Shown here piece after piece: positions 47,900 to 60,545 of a DNA stretch of 64,000 nt. Location of the stretch: contig CAMXCT020002365.1 of assembly GCA_947184155.2 (NCBI GenBank), positions 38,980 through 102,979 on the forward strand, read 5' to 3'. The notes below the pieces were generated by a model. That model had not been told where the DNA came from and searched no databases. It saw only the letters and a list, made by a program, of their open reading frames with translations. Made by a program: the position numbers and the translations under genes. This stretch comes from Cladocopium goreaui. Its lineage: Eukaryota > Sar > Dinophyceae > Suessiales > Symbiodiniaceae. The first letter of the stretch is position 1; each line of letters starts with the position of its first letter.

Positions 47900-50589
47900 A
47901 GCGTGTTATTGTTTTTTTTCTGCTTGTAAATGTGTTCTCCGTGATTGTCAAAGCATATGATCTAAAGTTCTTTGTTGATGCAATGATTCCTTTTTTTGTT
48001 TCTCAGGTCAGTGATCGGGAACAATCCGTGATCTGGAATGAAACAACGCTTCCAATCATGCTGCAGCGCGAGTGTATTTGCTAAGTCAATGCACTATTGT
48101 CCGACTCAGGGATCTTCCTCTCGGTGACAAAATAAAGCCAATTATATTTCGGCGTTTTCAGATTGCCAGAATGGCATCGTTACCTTGTGTATTCCGCTTT
48201 TTGATTCGAATGTGTCAGTTGGAAACACTTCGTTTTGCAAGCAATGTTCTGTGCGTCGTTTTTTGCTTGCGATGCTTTTTTGTATATCAATTTTCGTAAA
48301 TTTACTTGAGAAAAAGGGAACTCGGATATCGCAAAAATGATGAAATCTCGAAAGAACTTGTGTGGCTTCTGCGTGAACGTCAAGGTCAACGAAGCAACGA
48401 GTCCAATCCTGGCAATGGGATGTGACAACAAACGGGTCGATCAACGATACCCTAGACCTGTCAGGAGGCTATCCTTTCCGATTGAATCTTCTACATCGGA
48501 AATTTTGAGAGCCATCATTGAAGGGGGGTAGCCACTTTATCTTTATGATTTTCGGTCCTTTCTCTGCAAGAGACTTCTTTGGTATGAACTATGATGTCCT
48601 AATATTGAGGCTGGCCATCTTTCACCTAGGAGATATTCCTATAGAGGCGACATAAGATTTGAAATGCTATCGCAAAGAGACGCTGTGAAAAGAGAGAGGC
48701 CAAGTCAAGACTTGCATCCACAGGAAAGGAGTCCATTCTTTTCAGCACAATATTTCCCCAAGTACATTTCTCAATGAGGTCGGAGTCTCAATCTTGGTGA
48801 AAGTTATTTTGGTATATGAGTATCGTCTTAGAATTGCTTGCAGGAAATGCGCGAGCTCGACAGAATACGTCTTGCCACATGTGCTGCTGCTCCAACACAA
48901 CAACAGGGACTTTCACAGAACGATATTGTGACATCTGAGGAACATGGATGTTTGTGCGTGCAAGGGATTGAGCACGATGATTACCCGGTGTTCCGAGCCG
49001 CAGGTCAGACTGGATCATTTGTATTTATCTAAGAATGGGTCTGCCAGTGCTTCGCTTCCCGTGATCAGCTTCGTCTGTGATCGGGTTGCCTGGCGCTGGT
49101 TTTCCTTTGCTATACGTCGAATATATTATATTGAATATATGTTTTTTTTACAGAACGCGTTTGTGACTGAACGGTCGATTCTCATATAAAGGCCACCTTG
49201 ATGTCGTCAAACTTGATCGTGTTGACGTCTGGCTGGAACAGCAGGACTCCTCAGAGGAGTTTGGGCTGATCCAGATCTTTGCGCTGAAAAAAGAAAATCT
49301 AATGTATTGATAGGAAGAAAAAAGAATGGGTTTGTTGTTTCTGGGCTTCCCGTGATCAGTCTTGTCTGTGATCGGGTTGCCTGGAACAGCTTTCCCTGAG
49401 AAATTAATTGAAAGAGTTTTCAAGCAACAATATCAACCAAGTAATTGTTTTGCTTGATATTGCTGTGATCTTCAAAATGATCAGTGCAGGCAACAGGAGA
49501 AGCAAAAAGCACAAAATAACTTTCCGAACCGGTGTCTGCCAGAAGGTTTGGCAATTCAGGATGGAATACCGCTGAAAAATGGTGCTGGTGGTTTCCGCTA
49601 GATCAAGGCACATGGATGCCCCGCTTCGGGTTTCCTCTGGAGTGCGTGTGCCCTGCGTTGAGCAGTGCGGGAAAAACGGCTTCAGAGCAAAGAGTTGTCG
49701 AAAGTTTCGAAATGGGGAGGAAGGATCGAACGGAACAGAAGTTAAAACGAACGAAGGGAAGCGCGAAAGACGTCAATGGTTCTGGAAGAGATTGCTTTGC
49801 AGAAGAATTTAGCAAATGAATGGATGTTTTGTCAAAGAGAAAGTGCTCTGTCGAGATTTCATCATTTTTTTGCGATATCCGAGTTCCCGTTTTTAATGTG
49901 GCGTTTTGTTCGACAACGAGTGTTGAAGTTTGCGTTCGCTTGGAGCGCAGATTTTGCAAGCCGATATCGATGTGAATTGTGAATGCACTTCTATCAGGGA
50001 CCTGTTAAGTTGGGCTTGCAGCTTTGTCGGATTTGCGGAATTGTCAGATGCTCAGATAAAAGTCAACTGGCTCTCGTATGCAGTGATGCATTTATTTTTT
50101 TATCCTCTGCAGCAGCTGAAGTTGTCTTTGCGCTATCTTGGACACATAAGTTGGAGAATATTGTTATACACTCGCATTCCATTGAACCTTCCGAACGAGG
50201 TCCTTGAGTCTGATTTTTTTCTTTTGACGCAATTCCTGAAGTGTCCGACTCTCAGATCGGTGCAAGTTGTCTACAGGATTGGTTATCTTCTGTTTTTTTT
50301 CAATTTTGACACATTTTGTTTTTTTTATCCAGAGCTTAGGGTTTACCCTGAGAGAATCATGGCAGAAATTTGAGCAGCGCTCCCGCTGAGGGGGGCCGAC
50401 CCCCATCGCGAAAAGGTTCTTTTACTTGGTGAGGTTGCTGGAAATTGATGCTGATCCGTTTTCTTGTTCGTGATCGGTCCGTCCGTGATCGGGTTATTGA
50501 AACCGAAGTTTGGCTCATTTCAGTTGGCTCATTTCAGTTGCCTTTTCGAAGCACTTACCGCCTCGACACCTCTATTGTTTCATTCTTCA

Positions 50590-50895
50590 ATGGCATTGGT
50601 GCCTTTCATTGCTGATCATTCTCTCCAAGAAATGCGTTGGCAGTTGATGTTAGCAGATCGCAATCTGCATGTAGCAAACGAAGTCCTCAATACCTTACTC
50701 GAGATTGAAGAATACTTAGAAGATTGTGCTGCACCAGTTGCGCTAGCGACATTGAGGTCGACCATTACCTGCCATCGTCGAACCATTTATCAGTTAGCCA
50801 TTTGGAAGCTTCAAAAGCTGATGGAATGCCAACGAGCTTTGAATGAGCACTTCCTGTGTTACCACCGTGCACCGCTTGTTGATCTTGAATTGTGA
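50590..50895 (+). CDS. Small helical protein, 101 aa (copy 2)
   Basis: Intact twin of 3303-3608 with a handful of substitutions (for example R for L near residue 17, V for A near 53). The paired motif (about 50469/50484) and the 3' hairpins are kept. Confidence 0.65.
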   Translation: MALVPFIADHSLQEMRWQLMLADRNLHVANEVLNTLLEIEEYLEDCAAPVALATLRSTITCHRRTIYQLAIWKLQKLMECQRALNEHFLCYHRAPLVDLEL

Positions 50896-52312
50896 AAGTG
50901 AAGTCTTTCACAGCTTTGGGCTATGAAGAAATGTAGCCTATCCCTGGCTGCTGGCCAGCACGTAGTCGGATAGCCTTTTTTGTTTCCTGTTTTTTAGGGT
51001 TTAGCCTTAAGGAATCATTTCAAAAATTTGGGCAGCGCTCCCGCTCAGGGGGGCCGACCCCCATTGCCAATGGTGAGATGAGATTGTTTCCAAAAGGAAT
51101 TTAGTGAATGAGTGTAATTTTGGTGAAATAGAAATTGGTCTGTCGGCAATGCATCAATTTTGCGATATCCGAGTTCCTTTTTTTTATAGCCCAAAGATTT
51201 GAAACTGAGGTTATAGCTCAAAGACTTGAAACCGAGGTTTCTGAATGTGGCGTTTTGCTCGACAACGAGTGTCGAAGTCTGCATTCGCCTCGAGCGCAGA
51301 TTTCGCAAGTCGATGTCGATGCGAATTGTGAATGTAAATCAATGAGGTCCGTTTATTCGGAAAAGAAACCTTTTCGGCTACGGCCTGGTGGCTCTTCTGG
51401 CGCAAAGATTTGTTTCAGAGTAGTTAGCAGGCCCCAGTTGCCAGGCTGCTCAAGCCAGCAGCTTGGAAAGAGACCGCTCAGGTCTCCGACGCAGGACGTT
51501 TGCGTCGACATGCATCAACGCTTTAATTTTGATAACATGCCACAGGTTTTTTTTTGTCATGCCTATTGGAGCCCTCGATCAGCCATTGTTTTCGGCCGAT
51601 GCGCTCGGGTGAGACTTCCCAGCAGGCAGTTTCTGCGAGGATTTTCACTGTGAATCTTCAATGCGATCTCATCGTCCGTTTCATTTGAGTTGCTTGTGGG
51701 TCATTCTCAGGTCCTGTGGCTGGACAATCCTACTACAGTCCCTGTGTTTGACCCGAATATATTTGTTTCATGTTTCCTTCGATGGATGACTGGTGTGCTT
51801 CCATGTCTCCATCCTTGTGGCTTTTATTTTTTTAATCAAGATGATGATTTTCCCAATGCATGTCGGAGATCGGGTGTGTCCGTGATCCGTTTTCCATTGC
51901 CAGGGAAACTTTTCTGTATTCTGTAGTTTTATTCGAATGCTCCAGTTGGAAGAAACATTGTTATGCAAGCAATGTGCTCAGTGTGTTGTTTGCTTGTGAC
52001 TTTGTTTTGTATCTGCTGTTCCAAATGTAGATAATTTCTGCATCTTTATCCTTCCTATAGTCTGAATATTTTGGCTCTTTGTGGCGCTGATCTGTGACTT
52101 GTGACGATGAACGGAGCGATCAATGATAATCTTGCAAAGGCACTCGGGCTCTTTTCTTTTTTTTCGTTTTTTACGCTAGACCTGTGAGGATGCTATCAGG
52201 AAGAATTCAATCTTCTACATTGGAAACCAAAGGTTGCAGGAGAGTCCGATTCCCAGTTTATTTTTGAAAGCCCAGCTCATCGTTTTGTTTGTTTTTTTTT
52301 TGAGGTCAACAG

Positions 52313-52687
52313 ATGTTCGAATATCGTCGTCCCTCTTCGTGGTGTCCATTCCTGATTTGCACACAGTACACTGTTTCAGGCTCAGCTGAAATCATGCATT
52401 GGATTGTGAGTAGATTTGTCATTTAGAGTTTGCCTCATGGAGGTCGAGCCGGACATGCAATGATCCTTGAGAGGGATGAGCGTTCAGAGGGATGGGTCGC
52501 CTAGGAAGGCATGTTGAACCCTCAGAAGTTTGAATTCGAAAGGCTCCGAGCATGCCTTAAGTGTCCTGAAGTTGGAGCACCGGACAATGGTTCCTATCAA
52601 GGATGGTTAGTTAACAGAGCTGTAGATGGAGCCGAGCCAGACTGGGGCGCTGCAACCATGCGTTGTCTTTGTTGTTGGGAACGTTAA
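52313..52687 (+). pseudogene. Small split-gene family, unit 2 of copy 2
   Basis: Same TAG after GWVA as its twin at 5198, so the gene was dead before the duplication. The C-terminus (AATMRCLCCWER) is better preserved here than in copy 1. Confidence 0.6.
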
Positions 52688-53741
52688 TGAAACGTGTTAT
52701 TGTTTTTTTCTCTGCTTGTAAATGTTTTCTCCGTGATTGTGAAAACATATGATGCAAAGTAGTTTGCTGATGCAATGGCAATGATCTTTTTTTTGTTTCG
52801 TGTCTCACGTCAGTGATCGGGAACACTCCGTGATCTGGAATGAAACAACGCTTCCGGTCATGCTTCAGCGCGAGTGTATTTGCTAAGTCAATGCACCACA
52901 ATCCGACTCAGGGATCTTCCTCCGGGTGGCCAAATAGTGTGAATTATATTTCTGAGTTTCGAAATCGAATGAACAGCACTCTCTAGTATTCAAGTGATGC
53001 ACTTCACGAGACCACATCACATGACATGATTACGTGTTATTCATTCTGGCTCCCCAGCTTCTATTAGCGACCTGTTAAGTTGGGCTTTGAGTTTTGTCGG
53101 AATTGCGGCATTGTCGGATTCTCAGATAAAGGTCAGCCGACTCTCGTATGCAGTGATTTATTTATTTTTTCATCCGCTTCAGCAGCTGAAGTCGTCTTTC
53201 CGCTGTCGTGGACATTGGAGTTGGAGTATATTGCTTATACACTCGCATTCCATGGAACCTTTCTGAACGAGGGCCTTGAGTCTGATTCTTCTCCTTTGAC
53301 GCAATTGCTGAAGTGTCAGATTCTCAGAGAAGTGAGTTGTCTACAGGATTGGTTATCTTCCCCTTTTTTTTGCAGATTTTAGCACAACATTGTTCTTTTT
53401 ATCCAGAGTTTAGGGTTTAGCCTTAGAGAATCATGCCAAAAATTTGGGCAGCGCTCCCGCTGAGGGGGGCCGACCCCCATCGCGAAAAGTTGCTTCTTCT
53501 TGTTGAGGTTGTTGCGACAATGAACGGCGCTATCGGCGATTTGATTGCACAGGCACTTGGTTTTCTTTATTTTATTTTATGAGCGATGAATTTTCGCCAG
53601 ATCTGTCAGGAGTCTATTCTGCGCGAATCAGTCTTCTACATTGGAAACGAAAAATTGGTGAAGAGTCGGATCCCCAAGTTTTGTTTTTGAAAGCCGAGCT
53701 CATCGTTTTGTTTCTTTATTTGGTTTTTTTGAGGTCAGCAG

Positions 53742-54101
53742 ATGTTTGAATATCGTCGTCCCTCTTCGTGGTGTCCATTCCTGATTTGCACACAGTGCAC
53801 TGTTTCAGGCTCAGCTGAAATCATGCATTCGATTGTGAATACATTATTCATTTAGATTTTGCTTCATGGAGGTCAAGCTGGACACGCAATGATCATTGAG
53901 AGGGATGAGGGCTCCGACGGATGGATCGCCTATGAAGGCAGATGGAACCCTGAGAATTATGAATTCGACAGGCTGAGGGCATGTTTTAAGTGCCCCGAAC
54001 GTGGAGCACTTGACAACGGCTGCACCACAGTCCGACGCACGGATCTTCCTCCAGGTGGCCAAATAATGCCAATTATATGTCAGAGTTTCCAGATGGGATG
54101 A
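53742..54101 (+). pseudogene. Small split-gene family, unit 3 of copy 2 (294-bp deletion)
   Basis: Exon 1 53742-53834, 21-nt intron, exon 2 from 53856. After GALDNG a 294-bp deletion fuses the frame to downstream spacer, giving an unrelated tail that stops at 54101. The paired GTGATC motif of this unit is lost with the deletion. Confidence 0.7.
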
Positions 54102-54869
54102 ACAGCATTCGCTAGTATTCAAGCGATGCACGTCACGATGCCACATCACATGACATGATTACGTGTTATTCATTCTGGCTCCCCAGCTTCTATTAGCGAC
54201 CTGTTAATTTGGGCTTTGAGTTTTGTCGGAATTGCGGAAGTGTCGGATTCTCAGATAAAGGTCAGCCGACTCTCGTATGCAGTGATTTATTTATTTTTTC
54301 ATCCGCTTCAGCAGCTGAAGTCGTCTTTGCGCTATCCTGGACATTGAAGTTGGAGTATATTGCTTATACACTCGCATTCCATGGAACCTTTCTGAACGAG
54401 GGCCTTGAGTCTGATTCTTCTCCTTTGACGCAATTGCTGAAGTGTCAGATTCTCAGAGAAGTGAGTTGTCTACAGGATTGGTTATCTTCTCCTTTTTTTG
54501 CAGATTTTAGCACAACATTGTTCTTTTTGTCCAGAGTTTAGGGTTTAGCCTTAGAGAATCATGCCAAAAATTTGGGCAGCGCTCCCGCTGAGGGGGGCCG
54601 ACCCCCATCGCGAAAAGTTTCTTTTAGTTGTTGAGGTTGTTGTGAGAATGAACGGTGCGATCAGCGATTTTATTGCAGAGGCACTTGGTTTTCTTTATTT
54701 TATTTTAGCAGCGATGAATTTTCGCCAGATCTGTCAGGAGTCTATCCTTCGAGATTCAGTGTTCTACATTGGAAACGAAAAATTGGTGAAGAGTCCGATC
54801 CCCAAGTTTTGTTTTTGAAGGCCGAGCTTATCGTTTTGTCTTTTTATTTTGCTTTTTTGAGGTCAGCAG

Positions 54870-55247
54870 ATGTTTGAATATCGTCGTCCCGCTTCGTGGT
54901 GTCCATTCCTGATTTGCACACAGTGCACTGTTTCAGGCGCAGCTGAACTCATGCATTCGATTGTGAACACATTTTTCATTTAGTTTTTGCTTCATGGAGG
55001 TCGAGCTGGACACGCAATGATCATTGAGAGGGATGAGGGTTCCGACGGATGGATCGCCCATGAAGGCAAGTGGAACCCTGAGACTTTTGAATTCGAAAGG
55101 TTGCGAGCATGCTTTAAGTGCCCGGACCGTGGAGCACTGGATAACGGCTCCTATCAAGGATGGTTTGTTAACGGAGCTCGAGGTGGAGCAGAGCCCGATT
55201 GGGGCACTTCGACAATGCGTTGTCTTTCCAAGTGGGAACGTGAATGA
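54870..55247 (+). CDS. Small split-gene family, unit 4 of copy 2, 118 aa (2 exons)
   Basis: Exon 1 54870-54962, intron 54963-54983 (21 nt), exon 2 54984-55247 ending KWERE-stop. This is the uninterrupted allele of the gene split by the DIRS element in copy 1; the empty insertion site is between 55215 and 55216. Confidence 0.65.
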
Positions 55248-56136
55248 TACGTGTTATTTTTGTTGGGTCTGGTTGCAAATGTTTCCTCCGTGATTGTGAA
55301 AGCAGATGATCTAAAGTTTTTTTTCTGATGCAATGATTTGTTTTTTTTTTGTTTCTCAGGTCAGTGATCGGGAACACTCCGTGATCTGGAATGAAACAAC
55401 GCTTCGAATCATGCTTCAGCGTGAGTGTATTTGCTAAGTGAATGCACCACAGTCCGACGCACGGATCTTCCTCCAGGTGGCCAAATAATGCCAATTATAT
55501 GTCAGAGTTTCCAGATGGGATGAACTGCATTCGCTAGTATTCAAGTGATGCACATCACATGACATGATTACGTCTTATTCATTCTGGCTCCCCAGCTTCT
55601 ATTAGCGACCTGTTAAGTTGGGCTTTCAGTTTTGTGGGAATTGCGGAAGTGTCGGATTCTCAGATAAAGGTCAGCCGACTCTCGTATGCAGTGATTTATT
55701 TATTTTTTCATCCGCTTCAGCAGCTGAAGTCGTCTTTGCGCTATCCTGGACATTGAAGTTGGAGTATATTGCTTATACACTCGCATTCCATGGAACCTTT
55801 CTGAACGAGGGCCTTGAGTTTGATTCTTCTGCTTCAACGCCATTCCTGAAGTGTCAGATTCTCAGATAAGTGCAAATTGTCTACAGGATTGGTTATCTTC
55901 TTCTTTTTTATGCAGATTTCGGCACAACATAGTTCTTTTTATCCAGAGTTTAGGGTTTAGCCTCAGAGAATCATGCCGGAAATTTGGGCAGCGCTCCCGC
56001 TGAGGGGGGCCGACCCCCATCGCAAAAAGTTTCTTTTACTTGATGAGGTTGCTGGAAGTTGAGTCTGATGCGATTTCTTGTTCGTGATCGGTCTGTCCGT
56101 GATCGGGTTATTGAAACAGAAGTTTTATTGCTTGAT

Positions 56137-56194
56137 CCAGGCTCTAATGTTTGATTTGTCTAGAGTATAGACAGATCAAACAGTAGAGCCTTGG
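56137..56194. other. Long imperfect hairpin, copy 2
   Basis: Same 58-nt hairpin as 17492-17549, with no change that I can see in either stem. Confidence 0.6.
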
Positions 56195-56843
56195 TGGAAC
56201 CAAATTGGGTGGTACCATCAAGGAGGTTGGGTGGTTGGGGAGACCCATGTTGGGTTTTCATTGCAAGGACATATTGTTCTTGATTCTGCGTCGCCTCGAC
56301 GGTCTGCCCGGTCGAGCCCTGGCTCTGCCCGAATGGGTTCGGCCGCGTATCACGGGTGGATCCGAGGTACGTGTGCCATGCGCAGAGCCATTCCTTACAT
56401 CCTATGTTCAGCATCAGTTTTAACATCATGCATCAACGCGTCTTCTGGATCAGTTTGAGCATCATGCATCTGAAGGCGCTCGTGTGTTCTTCAGATCCAT
56501 GGAATTCAACCTGACTGAGAAGCTGAGTTTAAGTATGGTGATGCGTGTACTTCCAATGCCTATCAGTGTTATGAAGAAAATGTTTGCGGAATCTCCCGTG
56601 CAACCTTGCTTGGCACTCCTTTTCTGTTGTCATGAGGTCGGATGTTGGTGGAATATGCACTGTTGAAAGAAATTCTTATGATTTTGCTTGCTTGTGCTCA
56701 AGAGAAGAGAGAGTGTTCATCTTCGAAATCTATAGGTCGAGCGAGTTTCCCAACATTTTATCAGCTGTTCCACTCCAATAATTTTGTCTTGCTTTGCTTT
56801 TACGATTAGCAAGCAAAATACATTTTCAGCTCCTCTCCTGGCA

Positions 56844-57770
56844 ATGGATGGAAACACTGTTGGTGGGAATAGCCTTTGTGCCAATTGTGGTTGGCGATGG
56901 AACAAATGTATTGCCACAAGAGAGGAGTTCAAGAAAGTTCTTTTCATGAACTGGGTGAAACAATATGACCGACCTTTGTGTTGGCTTTGTGCCCAAGTTT
57001 GCCCTTTTTTACAAGATGGACAAAAGGATCCGAACGGATTGTGCCAACAGTTTGAGTCTTCCTGGGCAACGGCCCGACAATATCGAAGGCTAAAGATGCT
57101 GCCACCATGTGACCCTCTCTTTAGCGTAGAGGCGGAGCGAGATTCTGTGTCTCCTGAGATTTGGCGTGATCCCTTTTCGCCGAGAAATGAAAGAACAACA
57201 TCGACTTCTAACATCTTTGCAGGTATGATCGCAGAAGCTCAGAGGTTGAGGTGTGACATGATGTCACTGAGGACCAGGCTCGATCAAATTTGCCTTGAGT
57301 ATGGCCGACAGATTTTGTCAAAAAAGAATGAAGAATGTGTTTTCACAAATGAAGAAGCAAGTAATGCAGCATCTTCTTCCGACCGAGGGCAGAATCGTTG
57401 GTCAACGCAACAAGATCGACAATCAAGAAGCGGCAATTTCCCGTTGCATCCGCTGCCAACAGTGCATGAATCTGAAAATAGATCGAATGACCGGAACATG
57501 TCACATGAATCTGGAAGCTGGACCGAAGACAGTTCTTGGAGAGATTCATCGTCATGGCGGCAAAACAACCGATGGCAATCCTGGAATTCAAACGGAGGTT
57601 ACTCCTCCCAGGATACTTGGGATGAAACTGAAGGTGCGGGATCATGGAACCGTTCCTATGGAAGGCCACACTATGTTGAAACTTTGCAGAGCTCGAATAA
57701 TAGCAATGCGAGACAGGCACGACCTCCTCGTGTAGTTTGGGATCCTCCTCCTGCCAATTCTGGTCGTTGA
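56844..57770 (+). CDS. Cys-rich protein 1, 308 aa (copy 2)
   Basis: Full-length twin of 18198-19124. CANC and CWLCAQVCP are kept; about ten amino-acid differences are scattered through the protein (for example CQQFE for IRQFE). Confidence 0.75.
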   Translation: MDGNTVGGNSLCANCGWRWNKCIATREEFKKVLFMNWVKQYDRPLCWLCAQVCPFLQDGQKDPNGLCQQFESSWATARQYRRLKMLPPCDPLFSVEAERDSVSPEIWRDPFSPRNERTTSTSNIFAGMIAEAQRLRCDMMSLRTRLDQICLEYGRQILSKKNEECVFTNEEASNAASSSDRGQNRWSTQQDRQSRSGNFPLHPLPTVHESENRSNDRNMSHESGSWTEDSSWRDSSSWRQNNRWQSWNSNGGYSSQDTWDETEGAGSWNRSYGRPHYVETLQSSNNSNARQARPPRVVWDPPPANSGR

Positions 57771-58263
57771 TGGCAGAAGGCTGTTCATGTTCAAATGCAA
57801 AACTTCAAAGATTCATTGCTTGCATGGACACAATTTGTGTCTTTTTCTTTTTAACCACAAGAGGTTCGGTCCGAGCAGAATGGAATGTCCGTGATCGGGT
57901 GAGTTCGTGATCGGCAGATTTTCCCAGTGAATGCAGACTTGAAATCATCATCACGTTTCAGTAAAGCTGTACTGTGAATGGTGGAGAATTCAGTGAATGT
58001 GAAAAAGTGAATTCTGTGCATCTGTGTCAAAAGAGGGGAGGTTCAGAATGTTGATGTGCTTTTAACATTGGAGTTGATACGTATATTTTCTTAATAGTTG
58101 AAGCTTTATCAAAATGTTTTATAGATTTTTCTGAATTAAGTTGAAACGATGATGCCGTTTCCATATATGCATAAGCTTCCTCTGATCATTTTACTCGCTA
58201 ACATTATGGCTCCAGATTTTTCACAGAAAACGTTATCCGCGAGGGTGATCCTTATTCTTTTTG

Positions 58264-59226
58264 ATGGACGTGCGTGTTTGGTCCATTCTCTCTGGCGAAT
58301 TATTGACCAGAATTGCTTTGGAAGCTGGCCCTGGTGTTACTGGAGCAGACATCAAAAAAATACTCTCTGACCAGCTGGGAATCAATAGGTTCAGACAAGT
58401 GTTGTATTCGAAGGATGGAACGCAGATTCTAAATGGAGAAGTCTTAAACCAAATTGAGCATGATGTGCATTTGCTGGTCAAAGGAACCGGGCACGTTTTG
58501 TGCAACGAGTCCCAGCGAAGTCAAATGGTTGAAGCTTGTTCGGCTAATAAACTGCAGATCCTGGAACTGCTATGATACGAGCATCTTGATCCAAACACTA
58601 CAGACGCATATGGCAGAACCCTACTAGAATTGGCAGCTGGCGGAGATCATCTGGACGTAGGCAATCTTTTATTGGAGGCTGGTGCTGAAGCAGAGACGAA
58701 ATCAGCCATAAGCACTCCTCTTTTGACAGCCACCAGAATGGGCAACACCGAATTCGTGAACCTTTTGTTGCATGCTAATGCAAATCCTAATCGTTGCTAC
58801 TGTGTTCGACCTGGATTTCAAAAATGTTGGACACCTTTGATTTGTGCTGTTCGCCACGACGTGGATTACGATTACAGACATGCAACTATCGTTCTCATGC
58901 TCATTAAAGCGGGAGCAGACGTGAACTACAGCTGTGATAGCATGCCACCCTTGGTTGCTGCAGTCGAGCAGTCGAGTTATCACATCATGTGGTACCTGCT
59001 TCAAGCTCAGGCAAATCCGAATGTCACGAATCGCAATTTGAAGCCAGTTTTGCATATTGCAGTCAAAAGAAACGATCCTACTGCTGTGGAAATGTTGCTT
59101 CAGAACTCTGCTGATATAGAATTGAGAGATGCTCAGAATCGATCAGCCGAGCAGCTTGCAGCCAGTGCTGCTTTGAGAGAAATGCAAGGAATGCTTTCTC
59201 GTAGACATTTGCGGCAACATCATTAG
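58264..59226 (+). pseudogene. Ubl-ankyrin gene, copy 2, premature stop
   Basis: Same length as 19624-20586, but the codon TTG has become TGA at 58573-58575 (two base changes), directly after LQILELL. The Ubl domain is intact and the ankyrin part stays in frame after the stop. Either copy 2 makes a Ubl-only protein of 103 aa or it is dead. Confidence 0.85.
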
Positions 59227-59668
59227 GAATGAAATCATTCCGTACAGAAGAAAATTGCTCAAGCTTCAGTGGAAAAACAAAACTCTTTCTGAGGACGATG
59301 AACGCATTTCGTTGCTGAATGATAAGTTAACAATTTCTGTTTCACAATGCTTGTTGTTGTTTCATTGGAATTTGCTTGTTTCGGGTCAAGTCAGCTCTAC
59401 AAGCTGTGCCTAAGGATCAGACAGATAGACATAATGCATAGGCAGATCAATTTCATATTTTTCAGTGTATTATGAACCCAAAGGGATGAGCTTTATCAAA
59501 TAGAAATGGAAAAACATGTATCAAGGTCAGCTGTTGTAGAAACCTTTCTATCAGCTATGGTTAGAACCAATGCGCAATGTTAGACAATATATCTCATTCA
59601 AGGTAATTTTCTCATTCTGTGGCAATGTCGTGGCAGAGTCCGTGATCGGGTGTGTTCGTGATCGGAGC

Positions 59669-60148
59669 ATGAATCTGTCAACAGCAGATGGAGGCCAATG
59701 CGCTAATTGTCGTTGGACATGGGAAATACCACTTTATAGCAAAAGGGACTACGATGGTACAGATTTCTTCGTTTGGCACAAAAATCGAGACAGGTACTTG
59801 TGCTATCTGTGCGCGCAGTCATGCCCAGATTTGCACGAGAAAAATCCAAAGAGTTTGCCTTACACCAGTTATCAAGAATGTCATGAGTACCGCAGGAACC
59901 ACATGAAGCCACCGCGTGACCAAAATGGTGACACCTGGGACAAACATTTCCGTGAGTTTTGGCAAGATCCTTGGGGATTGGATGAAACAGTTTCAGTGGC
60001 AAATGTTTCAGATTCGAATGCTCTGCAAACTGGAATTGCACAATTGGAGAGTGTTCTGAGTGAGCTACAGTCAGAGCTTTCTGCTCTCTCTGAAAAGTTA
60101 GAAAACTTCAAACAAACAATCAGGCTGACGAGCGCCACTCAAATTTAA
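59669..60148 (+). CDS. Cys-rich protein 2, 159 aa (copy 2)
   Basis: Intact twin of 21076-21555 with few substitutions. The paired GTGATCGG motif immediately before the ATG (59642/59658) is unchanged. Confidence 0.75.
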   Translation: MNLSTADGGQCANCRWTWEIPLYSKRDYDGTDFFVWHKNRDRYLCYLCAQSCPDLHEKNPKSLPYTSYQECHEYRRNHMKPPRDQNGDTWDKHFREFWQDPWGLDETVSVANVSDSNALQTGIAQLESVLSELQSELSALSEKLENFKQTIRLTSATQI

Positions 60149-60545
60149 TTTCCTGACTCTTTCACAGAGTCATCCACTTAATGTGGTGCTTGGGACTGTG
60201 CATGCTATTCTTGGTGCGTCTGTTGATTTTCACCAAGGGTCATATGCAGATAAGAGCAATTTGCAGATACTGGTCTGTGCTGTCAAAAAAACAGATGCTA
60301 GCCACGTCGTTGCTTTACATCGTCGTTGTCAATTTAGGATTATCATCTCTTAAATGTGATTTGCATTCAGTTTTTTCTCTATGGCAATTTTGTTTTGAAC
60401 ATCTCCAAGTGTTTTGATTTTTGTTTTCCTAGATAGGTCGAATCATAAGGCACGAGACATTGGTCATGATGGAAACATCAAGCGGCAATCGCATTTGAAT
60501 TCGCAGTCTCGGCTCGAGTTTGCCATTTGTGTTTGAGCTTTTGAA

